Assembly (NCBI GenBank): GCA_002686705.1
Contig: NYYH01000008.1
Coordinates: 14,816-46,613 of the forward strand
DNA length: 31,798 nt
DNA from: Bacteroidota bacterium
Lineage (GTDB): Bacteria; Bacteroidota; Bacteroidia; Bacteroidales; F082
Direction of reading: 5' to 3'
Of the stretch, positions 8,216-16,678 are shown piece by piece. How positions within the stretch are numbered: position 1 is the first letter of the stretch; the number at the start of each line of letters is the position of its first letter. Under the pieces are notes generated by a model, which did no database searches, was not told the origin of the DNA, and saw only the letters and a program-made list of their open reading frames with translations. The translations under genes were made by a program, and so were the position numbers.

Positions 8216-8959
8216 TTACGCACTACTATCTTGTAAAGGCAAATTTCTAAATTCCAATTTTACCTTGCCGAAGAGGCGAGCAAACATGTGACGTTCGATT
8301 TTCATCAGGAATTTGAATTTCCTCCATGAAGAAACCGCATCCGGTACCGCTTCTACTGTTTCGAAATTTCTTACTATTCCATTTACAGTTCCCAAGCCCT
8401 CGTAATGTTCACCGTGTTTCTCAAAATCAGTTTCATCGAAAGATTCGCACCTATCCAGAAATGAGTTCGTTATAAGTATATATTCATCTGACGCAATCGA
8501 ATTCTTAAGCAGGCGATGAGCGGTAATAACATCTTCTCCGGAAATCTTTTGAATGTCTCGAACTTTAGTAAATACTGCTTCACCTGAATGTAAAATTGCT
8601 TTGATTTTGAGTTCGCGGACCTTGTTGCATGCATCGCAAATGCAATACCCACACTCTCTTAGCAGATAAGCCTCCCGTTCGTGAAAAGCCAAAAAATATT
8701 TTTCCAACTGCCTGTAGATTTTATTAGCTATGTCAGGAGACCCATCATCTAAAGCATAAAGACTAATCGCATCACCCAGTATCTCATGTGCCACTACGGG
8801 TGATTCAACTTCGTCCAGTATACTTTCCATGAGTTCGCCAATTATCTTCTCGGCGTGTAGAAGTGACATCTTGTGCAATCTAATGAAATTCGTATATCCG
8901 CTAATGTCAACCAGGATAATAAATATGGGCTTTACACCCATCTGATCATTGTAATTCAT
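8216..8959 (-). CDS. DUF2652 (nucleotide-cyclase-fold-like) protein
   Basis: 247 residues. FIILVDISGYTNFIRLHKMSLLHAEKIIGELMESIL at residues 13-48 resembles the start of class III cyclase domains, and HEILGDAISLYAL follows as in the DUF2652 family. LKIKAILHSGEAV and the SGEDVITAHRLLKNSI segment (residues about 140-155) complete the cyclase-like core. A cysteine cluster CGYCICDAC at about residues 103-111 is a feature of this family and may bind a metal. The canonical transition-state residues of true adenylate cyclases cannot be identified, so enzymatic activity is uncertain. It converges with the LytTR gene, with only 12 bases between their ends, and is probably cytoplasmic. Confidence 0.75.
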   Translation of the reverse strand: MNYNDQMGVKPIFIILVDISGYTNFIRLHKMSLLHAEKIIGELMESILDEVESPVVAHEILGDAISLYALDDGSPDIANKIYRQLEKYFLAFHEREAYLLRECGYCICDACNKVRELKIKAILHSGEAVFTKVRDIQKISGEDVITAHRLLKNSIASDEYILITNSFLDRCESFDETDFEKHGEHYEGLGTVNGIVRNFETVEAVPDAVSSWRKFKFLMKIERHMFARLFGKVKLEFRNLPLQDSSA

Positions 8960-9269
8960 TTTTCTAAATTACATTTTTTTTTATAAGTGACTCAGATATG
9001 ATTGCCTTTAGCCTACAATAATGAATGATTTAGTTGGTTTGATACGTAAAACTTCCTCAAGATGTATACATACTCTGTTACAAAATGAATCTTAATAGAA
9101 TTGTATCTTTTAATAAAAATAAACAGTGAATGTAGCTCATCGTCATCGCTGTAAGGAATTTTGAAATCTTCGCTACAATAGCTTCGTGAGAAACTCAATC
9201 GTTACAAACTCTATTTTATACCAAACATGGCCGAATATGGCAACGCATTGAGGTTAAAGCATATATCAA
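8960..9269. other. 310-bp gap without a recognised gene
   Basis: It lies between two minus-strand genes. A 61-codon minus-strand frame (9013-9198) is open but resembles nothing, has no evident start signal and no usual residue pattern, so I do not call it a gene. No clear promoter box or hairpin was seen for the downstream DUF2652 gene. Confidence 0.5.
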
Positions 9270-9929
9270 TTAATTGGCTAGTTTAACAATATCTTTTACG
9301 CTAAGTATTTGTTTGTTATAACCTTTGTCTACACTATTAATCATTGCTAATCCAACTTCCTTTAGTGATGAAATGTAGCTCGGAAATATCATTCTGATTG
9401 TTGGTAATATTGGATTAATTATTTTGTAAGACTTGTAAGTATGCTTTAGTCCTTTTGTGGGACTTATAATTCCTGCACGAATCATATAAGCTTGCTTGAA
9501 AGGTAATTTCAATAGATCATTTTCGGTTTTTCCTTTTACTCTTGCCCACATAATACGTCCTTTTTCAGATGAATCTGTTCCAATCCCAGATACATAGCAA
9601 AGCGTCATGTCAGAGTTCAATTTTGAGAGCGGACGAGCTAAGGCCATTATTAGATCATAAGTAAGATGAGTGAATTTTTCCTCATTCATGCCAACGGAGG
9701 AAACACCCATGCAAAGAAAAGCTGCATTATATCCAGATAACTTGTCTTCTATATTTCCAAAATCTGAAAAATCCTTGTGAATTATCTCTTCTAATTTAGA
9801 ATTTGTTACTCTGCATTTCCGACGGTTAATTACCAAAATAGATTCTACATCAGGATGGTTAAGGCATTCATGAAGAACACCTTCTCCCACCATTCCTGTT
9901 GATCCTGTGATTATTGCTTTAATCTTCAT
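9270..9929 (-). CDS. NAD(P)-binding Rossmann-fold epimerase/oxidoreductase-like protein
   Basis: 219 residues. It begins MKIKAIITGSTGMVGEGVL with the dinucleotide loop GSTGMVG at residues 9-15, then NRRKCRV at the end of strand 2, AAFLCMGVSSVGM, and CYVSGIGTDSSEKGRIMWARVKGKTENDL, which holds the Ser and Lys typical of short atypical SDRs. The closest known type is the NAD(P)H-binding (HTATIP2-like) group common in Bacteroidota. The substrate is unknown. It is divergent from the genes to its right, with about 190 bases of upstream DNA shared with them. Confidence 0.8.
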   Translation of the reverse strand: MKIKAIITGSTGMVGEGVLHECLNHPDVESILVINRRKCRVTNSKLEEIIHKDFSDFGNIEDKLSGYNAAFLCMGVSSVGMNEEKFTHLTYDLIMALARPLSKLNSDMTLCYVSGIGTDSSEKGRIMWARVKGKTENDLLKLPFKQAYMIRAGIISPTKGLKHTYKSYKIINPILPTIRMIFPSYISSLKEVGLAMINSVDKGYNKQILSVKDIVKLAN

Positions 9930-10039
9930 ATGATTATGTGTAAAGGTCTGTCTATAAATATGTTGTGCTTGCTATTTGTTTTACAAATTAAGAATACTTA
10001 CATGTATTTTTTGAACATTATATGCAAAACGAAAAATTG

Positions 10040-10047
10040 TATCTTTG
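10040..10047 (+). promoter_or_regulatory. Bacteroidota -7 promoter box TATCTTTG
   Basis: A textbook TAnnTTTG box in AT-rich DNA, 75 bases before the ATG at 10123. It would drive the short ORF, the PhzF gene and perhaps the MDR oxidoreductase. Confidence 0.5.
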
Positions 10048-10122
10048 AAATTCGCCACAAACTATATAATAATCGTAGGCGTGAAATTATGCCAAATATA
10101 CCAAAACTAAAAGTTAAGAGGA

Positions 10123-10428
10123 ATGAGACAGGTTTTAATTTGTGATATAATTTTATTGTTTCTAATAGTTAGTTTAGGAAAAGTTTCCGGCCAACAATCA
10201 GATTCACTTATGATTTTAATTCCATCGGGTGAATTCATTATGGGAAATGATATTCAGCCAGATAGTCTGCTGCCTCACTTGTTTAAAAAGGTAGAACTTA
10301 AAGCAACAATTAATAATAAATATTTTAGAGAGGATGGAACAAAAATTTATCTCTGTGAATCTCCAACGGAGTATTATAGAGACAACTATAAATCAGATAT
10401 CAAAAACTTTAAAGACAGATACCGTTAA
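10123..10428 (+). CDS. Short secreted protein with FGE-sulfatase-like N-terminus, probably a remnant
   Basis: 101 residues, with a good AAGAGGA ribosome site just before the ATG. Residues 1-23 look like a signal peptide (ILLFLIVSLGKVSGQ). Then SLMILIPSGEFIMGND matches the opening of formylglycine-generating-enzyme/SUMF1-like domains (usual form: M-V-x-I-P-x-G-x-F-x-M-G). The remaining 55 residues do not continue that domain, which normally needs about 200 more. It is either a deletion remnant or a small protein that keeps only this motif. It ends two bases before the PhzF gene, so the two are probably translated together. Confidence 0.5.
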   Translation: MRQVLICDIILLFLIVSLGKVSGQQSDSLMILIPSGEFIMGNDIQPDSLLPHLFKKVELKATINNKYFREDGTKIYLCESPTEYYRDNYKSDIKNFKDRYR

Positions 10429-10430
10429 TT

Positions 10431-11213
10431 ATGAAAATATATCAAATAGATGCATTTACCGACAAAGTATTTTCAGGAAACCCTGCTGCAGTTTGTCCAC
10501 TTGATAGTTGGATAAGTGATGAACTTATGCAACAAATTGCCATGGAAAACAATCTTTCCGAAACAGCCTTCTATGTTAAGGACGGTAATGAATACCAAAT
10601 TAGATGGTTCACTCCTACAATAGAGGTAAATCTCTGCGGACATGCCACTCTTGCAGCGGCTTTTGTATTATTCAATTTTGAAAACCATCAAGATACGATA
10701 ATAAACTTCTTTTCACCAAGAAGTGGATCTTTAACTGTGACAAAACAAGGAGACATCCTGGTTATGAATTTTCCTGTAGACATTGCTAAAAAGATAGAAT
10801 CATTTAGTGAACTAACGAATGGATTTGAAACAAAACCAATTGAAGTTCTAAAAGGGAGATCGGATTATATGTTTGTCTTTAGAAGTGAAGATCAAATAAA
10901 AGGATTAACTCCAAAGCTAGACCAAATATCAAAATTAAATTCTCTTGGTGTAATTGTTACGGCTGAGGGCGATAGTGTTGACTTTGTATCAAGATTTTTT
11001 GCGCCACAAGGTGGTATTAATGAAGACCCGGTTACTGGTTCGGCTCATACCACATTAACTCCATATTGGGCAAATCGACTTGATAAATTGGAATTAAAAG
11101 CAATTCAACTTTCAGAACGTAAAGGGTACTTACAATGCAAATATTTAAACGACAGAGTTGAAATTAGCGGACAATGTAAGCTATATCTGATCGGTGAAAT
11201 TTATGTAGAATAA
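10431..11213 (+). CDS. PhzF family isomerase/epimerase
   Basis: 260 residues, usual length for the family. The start MKIYQIDAFTDKVFSGNPAAVC, the catalytic-Glu segment NNLSETAFY (Glu44), the WFTPTIEVNLCGHATLAAAFVLF signature and the second-half motif GGINEDPVTGSAHTTLTPYW are all present. PhzF-fold enzymes include phenazine-biosynthesis isomerase, but most members, such as this one outside any phenazine cluster, have unknown substrates. The fold is a two-domain relative of diaminopimelate epimerase and works without a cofactor. The gene follows the FGE-like ORF by 2 bases and precedes the MDR gene by 36 bases. Confidence 0.9.
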   Translation: MKIYQIDAFTDKVFSGNPAAVCPLDSWISDELMQQIAMENNLSETAFYVKDGNEYQIRWFTPTIEVNLCGHATLAAAFVLFNFENHQDTIINFFSPRSGSLTVTKQGDILVMNFPVDIAKKIESFSELTNGFETKPIEVLKGRSDYMFVFRSEDQIKGLTPKLDQISKLNSLGVIVTAEGDSVDFVSRFFAPQGGINEDPVTGSAHTTLTPYWANRLDKLELKAIQLSERKGYLQCKYLNDRVEISGQCKLYLIGEIYVE

Positions 11214-11249
11214 GAAATTAATACAATCTCACAGCAAATCAACTCAAGA

Positions 11250-12209
11250 ATGAAGGCAATTGTTTATGAAAAGTATGGTTCTACAGACGAACTTAAGCTT
11301 AAAGAAATACAAAAACCTACTCCAAAAGACGATGAAGTTTTAATAAAAGTTCACGCAGTTTCACCAAATGCTTCAGACGTTGAATTTGTAAAAGGAGATC
11401 CTCTTTACACAAGAATGTGGGGACTAACAAAGCCTAAAAACAAAATTCTGGGTTCTGACATAGCAGGCACGATTGAAACAATTGGTAGTAAAGTAGTACG
11501 ATTTCAAGTTGGTGAAGCAGTATTTGGTGATATACTGGGAACCTGGGGAGGGTTTGCTGAATATGTTTGTGCTCCGGAAAATGCATTGACCCTGAAACCA
11601 GAGAGTCTTACTTTTGAACTTGCCTCAACCCTTCCACAGCCTGCAGTTGTCGCTTTGCAAGGAATTCAAAATTTCGGACAAGTACAAGCAGGACAAAAAG
11701 TTCTTATCAATGGAGCAGGAGGTGGTTCAGGTACGTTCGCTGTTCAAATAGCTAAGTTATTAGGAGCTGAAGTTACCGGTGTTGACAGTACTAAGAAACT
11801 GACAATGATGGAATCTTTAGGAGCTGACCATGTTATCGATTATATGCTTGAAGATGTTACTAAAAACGGTGAACAATATGACTTAATACTGGATCTGGTA
11901 GCTGCTCATTCTGTTTTCGATTACAAACGTATTCTTAGTCCTAAAGGTAAGTATTATTTAGTTGGTGGTTCAGTTTCGTATATTCTTAAAACTATGATTT
12001 TTGGAGCGTTTATTTCCTTGAATAGCAAAAGAAAAATGCAGATTATTGGCATTAAACCAAACCAGGGACTGGAAGACATCATTGAGCTTATTGACTCCGG
12101 CAAAATTAAATCAGTGATAGACAAGCGTTATTCGCTAAGCGAGGTTCCTGAAGCAATGCAGTATCTTAGCGAAGGACTTGCCATAGGGAAAGTTGTTATT
12201 GCTGTGTGA
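11250..12209 (+). CDS. MDR-family NAD(P)-dependent oxidoreductase (quinone-reductase-like, zinc-free)
   Basis: 319 residues. The GroES-like N-terminal half has MKAIVYEKYGSTDELKLKEI and a GSDIAGTIETIGSKVVRFQVGEAVFGD signature. The Rossmann half carries VLINGAGGGSGTFAVQIAKLLGAEV, and LGADHVIDY follows. The catalytic and structural zinc cysteines of alcohol dehydrogenases are absent, which places it with the QOR/enoyl-reductase-type MDR proteins of Bacteroidota. The likely reaction is NADPH-dependent reduction of a quinone or activated alkene; the substrate is unknown. It probably shares a transcript with the PhzF gene 36 bases upstream. Confidence 0.9.
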   Translation: MKAIVYEKYGSTDELKLKEIQKPTPKDDEVLIKVHAVSPNASDVEFVKGDPLYTRMWGLTKPKNKILGSDIAGTIETIGSKVVRFQVGEAVFGDILGTWGGFAEYVCAPENALTLKPESLTFELASTLPQPAVVALQGIQNFGQVQAGQKVLINGAGGGSGTFAVQIAKLLGAEVTGVDSTKKLTMMESLGADHVIDYMLEDVTKNGEQYDLILDLVAAHSVFDYKRILSPKGKYYLVGGSVSYILKTMIFGAFISLNSKRKMQIIGIKPNQGLEDIIELIDSGKIKSVIDKRYSLSEVPEAMQYLSEGLAIGKVVIAV

Positions 12210-12320
12210 GATAAACAGACAGATAACAATTAATAACTTAGATAATTGACAAACAGCGAATTGTTAAAACATTGAGTTTGTATGGATTTTAAATCAATAT
12301 TAGCATTAAGGTAAACAAGT

Positions 12321-12440
12321 ATGAAAAAATTCGATATACACACTATTGAGACAGCACCAAAAGATTCAAAAGAGATTCTTGAAAAAGTCCAGGCTCAAAC
12401 CTTATATTTGGAAAAAGAACTAATCGTAATTTTAAAGTAA
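12321..12440 (+). pseudogene. Carboxymuconolactone-decarboxylase-family remnant
   Basis: A 39-codon ORF. Its first 25 residues, MKKFDIHTIETAPKDSKEIL..., look like the N-terminus of CMD/AhpD-like proteins, where a stretch like 'FxVxTxExAPEGAKELLEKV' precedes a longer alpha-helical domain of about 150 residues. The rest (TLYLEKELIVILK) does not continue the family, and the CxxC-type active site is gone. It ends six bases before the DsrE gene. Likely an internal-deletion relic; short length keeps confidence moderate. Confidence 0.45.
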
Positions 12441-12446
12441 TACTTT

Positions 12447-12875
12447 ATGAAAAAATATTTGTTTATTTCACTCACAATTTTAGTAATTAATATTTTAAGT
12501 TTTAATGCAATGGGACAAAACGAAATTAAGGCCGGAGACTCAGATACGCTTTGCATATTATGGACAAGTGGCGATCCTGATGTGGCTAATAAAATGGTAT
12601 TTATGTATAGCCAAGGGGCTATACGAAACGGCTGGTGGAAACATGTAGAGTTTATTGTCTGGGGTCCATCACAGCAACTTATCTCTGAGAATGAAGAAAT
12701 TCAGAAAGAAATTAAGAAAATGATGCTTGCTGGAATTAAATTTGATGCGTGTAAAGCTTGTGCTGATATGTATTGTGTCTCGGATAAATTAATAGATGTT
12801 GGGATAGATGTCAGGTATATGGGTATAGCACTAACTGAAATCTTGAAATCCAACAAAAAACTTATGACTTTTTGA
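12447..12875 (+). CDS. Exported DsrE-family protein
   Basis: 142 residues. Residues 1-23 are a signal peptide (MKKYLFISLTILVINILSF, cut near AMGQ). The mature part has DTLCILWTSGDPDVANKMVFMYSQGAIRNGWWKHVEFIVWGPS and IKKMMLAGIKFDACKACADMY, the order seen in DsrE/DsrF-like sulfur-relay-fold proteins. Here the usual conserved cysteine region is FDACKACADMYCVS (three cysteines). The signal peptide puts it outside the cytoplasm, unlike the sulfur-oxidation DsrEFH complex, so a direct sulfur-relay role is not implied. Its function is unknown. Confidence 0.8.
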   Translation: MKKYLFISLTILVINILSFNAMGQNEIKAGDSDTLCILWTSGDPDVANKMVFMYSQGAIRNGWWKHVEFIVWGPSQQLISENEEIQKEIKKMMLAGIKFDACKACADMYCVSDKLIDVGIDVRYMGIALTEILKSNKKLMTF

Positions 12876-13017
12876 TGTGTTTCATTCCAAATAGTTGGTT
12901 ATGAATACAAAGAGGGCTTGGCTGAGGTGAAGTAGTTTATTGTACTTAATACCTGGATTCGCACTTTTAAGAGAAATTATTCATAAATTTGCTAATCAAA
13001 ATTTTAAGAAAATTGTA

Positions 13018-13620
13018 ATGAATAAAACTATCTTTTCGATTTTAATCTTGGTAATATCCTCATGCAATGTATTTGCACAAATTGAAGCAACTACTACTGA
13101 CGGAAAAAAAGTATTACTATTTGATGACGGCTTCTGGCAATATAAACAAGTCACTAAATCCATTGTAATGGATGAGGTTGAATGTTTCGAATTGGTCTCA
13201 ACTAAAATGGATGAAATGACTGGCGAATCTTTAACAGGTTCAAAAGAACCAATAGTAGTTTCTGATGATGGTAATAATAGCGGATTTGTAATTAATATAC
13301 TAAAACGATCGAAATCAATTATTTTTAGCTTTACGGTAAATGGAGTGGGTGGCTGCATTGAAGCTGACAGCAAGATAAATATCGTATTTCGGGATTATAC
13401 ACGTTTGGATCTAATTAATGATGGAGAATTTAATTGTGATTCAAAATTCTCTCTCTATTTTGGAGGAATAGCTGGAAAGGATAAGCAATTAGAATTTTTT
13501 CGAAAAAAGGAAGTTAAAACTATGCGGATATGGACCTCAGAAAGCTTCGTTGAAAAAGAGTTCTCTCCTGAACAAAGCAAACAATTGATGAATACGGTTA
13601 ATTGCTTGATAAGAAATTAA
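13018..13620 (+). CDS. Secreted protein with DGKKVLLFDDGFWQY motif, function unknown
   Basis: About 200 residues from the ATG at 13018; an upstream TTG at 12940 would spoil the signal peptide, so I reject it. Residues 1-21 form the signal peptide (MNKTIFSILILVISSCNVFAQ). It contains a cysteine at residue 16, but no good lipobox, so cleavage after VFA is likelier. The mature start has TTDGKKVLLFDDGFWQY, a motif frequent in exported Bacteroidota proteins. The rest is beta-rich with no catalytic pattern I recognise; two cysteines lie in the core (GGCIEAD, FNCDSKF). No operon partner is evident. Confidence 0.7.
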   Translation: MNKTIFSILILVISSCNVFAQIEATTTDGKKVLLFDDGFWQYKQVTKSIVMDEVECFELVSTKMDEMTGESLTGSKEPIVVSDDGNNSGFVINILKRSKSIIFSFTVNGVGGCIEADSKINIVFRDYTRLDLINDGEFNCDSKFSLYFGGIAGKDKQLEFFRKKEVKTMRIWTSESFVEKEFSPEQSKQLMNTVNCLIRN

Positions 13621-13726
13621 AAGCCGCTGTAACCAAGTCCATTTCCAATAGTTAGGATTCTTAGTTCGTTTGGAAATTTATAAGTACAACCAATTAATCA
13701 ATAATCAATCATTACTAATAATAAAG

Positions 13727-15067
13727 ATGAACAACGATACATCATGCAATTGTGATGATGATGCCTGCGCAACGGGAGCATCTATTTGTTTACCTAATTC
13801 AAAATTTCCTCGTGTGGTTATTATTGGAGGAGGTTTTGCCGGTTTAGCATTGGTTGAAGGATTGAAAAAACAGGATGTCCAAGTTGTATTACTCGATAGA
13901 AATAACTTTCATCAATTTCAACCATTACTGTATCAGGTTGCTACAAGTGGTTTGGAACCAGATAGTATTCTATTCCCCTTTCGGAAACAAATTACCGGAT
14001 ATAAGAATGTTATTTTCCGATTAGCAGAGGTTGAGGAAATTCAAACAGGGACCAATACTATAGTTACTGATAAAGGAACTTTAACATATGATTATTTAGT
14101 TTTTGCCACTGGTACAGCTACTAATTTTTTCGGAATGAAAAATTTAGAAGAGTACAGTTTGGGTATGAAGGATATTCGTGATTCATTGAATATTCGTCAT
14201 ATGATGTTACAAAATCTTGAACAAGCAGCAATAACCTGTGATGCTGCTGAGCGAGATGCTCTTACCAACTTTGTGATAGTGGGAGGGGGGCCTGCAGGTG
14301 TTGAGATGGCTGGAGCGTTATCAGAGTTTTGTAAATATATTATACCAAAGGATTTTCCTGAATATCCATCTTCAATAATGAAAATTTATTTGATAGAGGC
14401 AACAAAACGAATATTATCCGTAATGTCTGATAAAGCTTCAACCATGACATTAACTTATTTAAAAGCACTTAACGTTGAAGTCCTTTTAGATGAGGTAGTG
14501 ACTGACTATGATGGACTGACAGTTAGTACAAAAAGCGGAAAAGAAATTATTGCAAAAAACCTTATCTGGACAGCAGGTGTTGTTGGTCAGTTTCCTGAAG
14601 GAATAGACAAGAAGGCAATAGTACAAGGAAATCGTTTAAAGACTAACGAACACCTTCAAATTGAAGGTTATAAGAACGTGTTTGCCATTGGAGATATTGC
14701 TGCAGTAATAACGGATGAATCACCAGATGGTTATCCTCAAGTTGCTCAACCGGCTATTCAACAAGGGAGATATTTGGCTAATACGTTAATGAACATTATT
14801 CAGCAAAAGCCATTAGTGAACTTTAAGTATAAAGATAAAGGTTCAGTTGCTACAATTGGGAAGCATAAAGCTGTGGCCGATATTGGTAAGTTTAAATTTA
14901 CAGGATACTCGGCCTGGTTATTGTGGTCAATAGTACATATTATGTCAATCAGTGGATTTAGGAATAAAATACTTGTTGGTATTAATTGGGCTATCAGCTA
15001 CTTTAATTATGAAAAGAGTAATAGATTGATAATTAGAAAATTCAAGAGTAATAAATCTGCCATATGA
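13727..15067 (+). CDS. ndh: Type II NADH:quinone oxidoreductase (NDH-2)
   Basis: About 446 residues from ATG 13727; an upstream TTG at 13670 would add an implausible leader. FAD loop VIIGGGFAGLALVEGL (from residue 31), then FHQFQPLLYQVATSGLEPDSI, typical of NDH-2, then the NAD loop VIVGGGPAGVEMAGALSEF. The FAD-site signature NVFAIGDIAA and QVAQPAIQQGRYLANTL follow, and a hydrophobic C-terminal helix (AWLLWSIVHIMSISGFRNKILVGINW) should hold it at the membrane. It passes electrons from NADH to quinone without pumping protons. Unusual: a cysteine-rich extension of about 27 residues (Cys7, Cys9, Cys13, Cys21) precedes the FAD domain. The stop codon overlaps the start of the next gene inside an 18-bp tandem repeat. 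Confidence 0.85.
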   Translation: MNNDTSCNCDDDACATGASICLPNSKFPRVVIIGGGFAGLALVEGLKKQDVQVVLLDRNNFHQFQPLLYQVATSGLEPDSILFPFRKQITGYKNVIFRLAEVEEIQTGTNTIVTDKGTLTYDYLVFATGTATNFFGMKNLEEYSLGMKDIRDSLNIRHMMLQNLEQAAITCDAAERDALTNFVIVGGGPAGVEMAGALSEFCKYIIPKDFPEYPSSIMKIYLIEATKRILSVMSDKASTMTLTYLKALNVEVLLDEVVTDYDGLTVSTKSGKEIIAKNLIWTAGVVGQFPEGIDKKAIVQGNRLKTNEHLQIEGYKNVFAIGDIAAVITDESPDGYPQVAQPAIQQGRYLANTLMNIIQQKPLVNFKYKDKGSVATIGKHKAVADIGKFKFTGYSAWLLWSIVHIMSISGFRNKILVGINWAISYFNYEKSNRLIIRKFKSNKSAI

Positions 15068-15116
15068 AACGAATCTGCCACATGAAACAAATCTGCCACA
15101 TGAAACAAATCTGCCA
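15054..15116 (+). repeat. 18-bp tandem repeat, 3.5 copies, across the ndh/sugar-dehydrogenase junction
   Basis: Units start at 15054, 15072 and 15090, with a half unit at 15108-15116. The unit is aatctgccacatgaaaca with one or two changes in the first copy. Each full unit carries an ATG (15064, 15082, 15100), all in the same frame, so the second gene has three equivalent starts reading M-K-R/Q-I-C-H. The first copy also supplies the last codons and stop of ndh (frame +1 relative to the second gene). Copy-number change by 18 bp would not shift either frame, but would add or remove six residues. Confidence 0.9.
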
Positions 15117-16512
15117 TTTCTTATTGATCTTAACATTAATCGTTTTTATTAATACTTCCTTTGGCCAACAAGTTTACCTCAACCTATTTGCAACAGGATT
15201 TAGTGATCCGGTTGATATTGCAAATGCCGGCGATTCCAGATTATTTATTGTGGAACAAGCCGGAAAGATCAAAATCATTGATGAGGGAGGAAACGTCAAT
15301 CCTGTTCCGTTCCTTGACATTACAAGCATCGTAATAGATGGAGGTGAACGAGGATTGTTGGGTTTGGCTTTTCATCCCGATTATATTAACAACGGGTACT
15401 TCTATATAAATTACACTTCTCAATCAACAGGTGGTGATACTCAGATATCCAGATTCAAGGTAAGCTCAGGAAATCCTGATATTGCTGAGCCGGGAAGCGA
15501 ATTGCACATTCTGACTATTGCACAACCCTTTGGAAACCATAATGGGGGCGATCTTGACTTTGGCCCTGACGGATACCTATACATCGGAATGGGTGATGGA
15601 GGTTCTGGTGGCGATCCGGGAAACCGGGCACAAAACCCTCTGGAAATGTTGGGAAAAATGCTAAGAATTGATATTGATAACGGAAGTCCATATAGTATTC
15701 CGGCTACAAATCCATTTGTTGGTGATCCTACTACCCTAGATGAAATATGGGCACTTGGATTGAGAAATCCATGGAGATTCTCATTCGATAGTCAAACTGG
15801 TGATATGTGGATTGCTGATGTTGGGCAAAATGCCTGGGAAGAAATTGATTTTCAGTCTGCAACTAGCTCTGGTGGTGAGAACTACGGATGGAGATGTTAT
15901 GAAGGTAGTCATCCATTCAATACTTCAGGTTGTCCTCCTGCTTCGGCTTTTGTATTTCCAATTTATGAATATTCTCAGTCAGGATCTCCGGGTGGGTGCT
16001 CGGTTACTGGTGGTGTAGTTTATAGGGGAAGCCAATACCCGGCATTAGACGGACATTATTTTTTAAGCGATTATTGCGGAGGATGGATCATGACTATTTA
16101 TTATAATGGAATCAGTTGGGTTACTATTAATCATGGTACATGGAGCGGTGAAGGTTTCAGTACCTTTGGAGAAGATGTAACTGGTGAAGTTTATGTAGCC
16201 GGATTGTTTACGGGAAAGATTTGGAAAATTGAAGAAATAATCAACTCGGTAATAGATAAAGATAATAACATTGTTTCCAGTATATTTCCTAATCCATTCA
16301 AAGAAAGTACAACAATTAAATTTGAGTATGATGCTACTAACACTTATAAATTAAATATTTATGATGTATATGGTAAGCTTGTATTTACTGTTGATAATAT
16401 TACTCAAGGAGAAATTTCTTTAAACCGTGATGATATGGTAAATGGTATTTACTTTTTTGAGATACGAACTAACCGAGTTATTTCCGGAAAAGGAAAATTG
16501 ATAGTCCGATAG
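15064..16512 (+). CDS. Secreted PQQ-dependent glucose/sorbosone dehydrogenase-like protein with T9SS sorting domain
   Basis: 482 residues from the first of three possible ATGs. A hydrophobic signal segment (FLLILTLIVFINTSFGQ) ends near residue 35. The GSDH beta-propeller follows, marked by GERGLLGLAFHPDY, NHNGGDLDFGPDGYLYIGMGDGGSGGDPGN, LGKMLRIDID, WALGLRNPWRFSFD, MWIADVGQNAWEEID and GGVVYRGSQYPALDGHYFLSDYC. Residues about 410-482 are a type-A T9SS C-terminal domain (SIFPNPFKESTTIKFE ... NGIYFFEI ... KGKLIVR), so the enzyme should be exported across the inner membrane, then through the outer membrane and attached or released. Family reaction: oxidation of aldose sugars with PQQ. Whether PQQ is made here is unknown, and some GSDH-domain proteins are not dehydrogenases. 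Confidence 0.9.
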   Translation: MKRICHMKQICHMKQICHFLLILTLIVFINTSFGQQVYLNLFATGFSDPVDIANAGDSRLFIVEQAGKIKIIDEGGNVNPVPFLDITSIVIDGGERGLLGLAFHPDYINNGYFYINYTSQSTGGDTQISRFKVSSGNPDIAEPGSELHILTIAQPFGNHNGGDLDFGPDGYLYIGMGDGGSGGDPGNRAQNPLEMLGKMLRIDIDNGSPYSIPATNPFVGDPTTLDEIWALGLRNPWRFSFDSQTGDMWIADVGQNAWEEIDFQSATSSGGENYGWRCYEGSHPFNTSGCPPASAFVFPIYEYSQSGSPGGCSVTGGVVYRGSQYPALDGHYFLSDYCGGWIMTIYYNGISWVTINHGTWSGEGFSTFGEDVTGEVYVAGLFTGKIWKIEEIINSVIDKDNNIVSSIFPNPFKESTTIKFEYDATNTYKLNIYDVYGKLVFTVDNITQGEISLNRDDMVNGIYFFEIRTNRVISGKGKLIVR

Positions 16513-16678
16513 AGATTAACTAATTGAATAAGAGATCAAATAAAGATATAAAAGGAGGATTAATCTTTCAACCTGTCTGCCGTTATGCAGGTTTACTATG
16601 CTGTTTATTTGTTTTTAATTCGTTCATAACTACCACTTTCATCCCAATTTTTTATATCGCGTGTTATAAGTAGTCATT

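Noticed and set aside
9013..9198. 61-codon minus-strand ORF
   Set aside because: No recognisable motif, no start signal, ordinary chance length in AT-rich DNA.
9930..10145. 71-codon plus-strand ORF between two divergent genes
   Set aside because: It spans the region with the strong TATCTTTG box and overlaps the better supported ATG at 10123; its residues look non-coding.
14945..15136. Minus-strand ORF with repeated GRFVSCGRFVSC
   Set aside because: It is the complement of the 18-bp tandem repeat, not a repeat protein.
16555..16620. Possible terminator after the sugar dehydrogenase
   Set aside because: aacctg/caggtt gives only 6 bp with a 12-base loop and the T-run lies about 20 bases further on; too weak to call.
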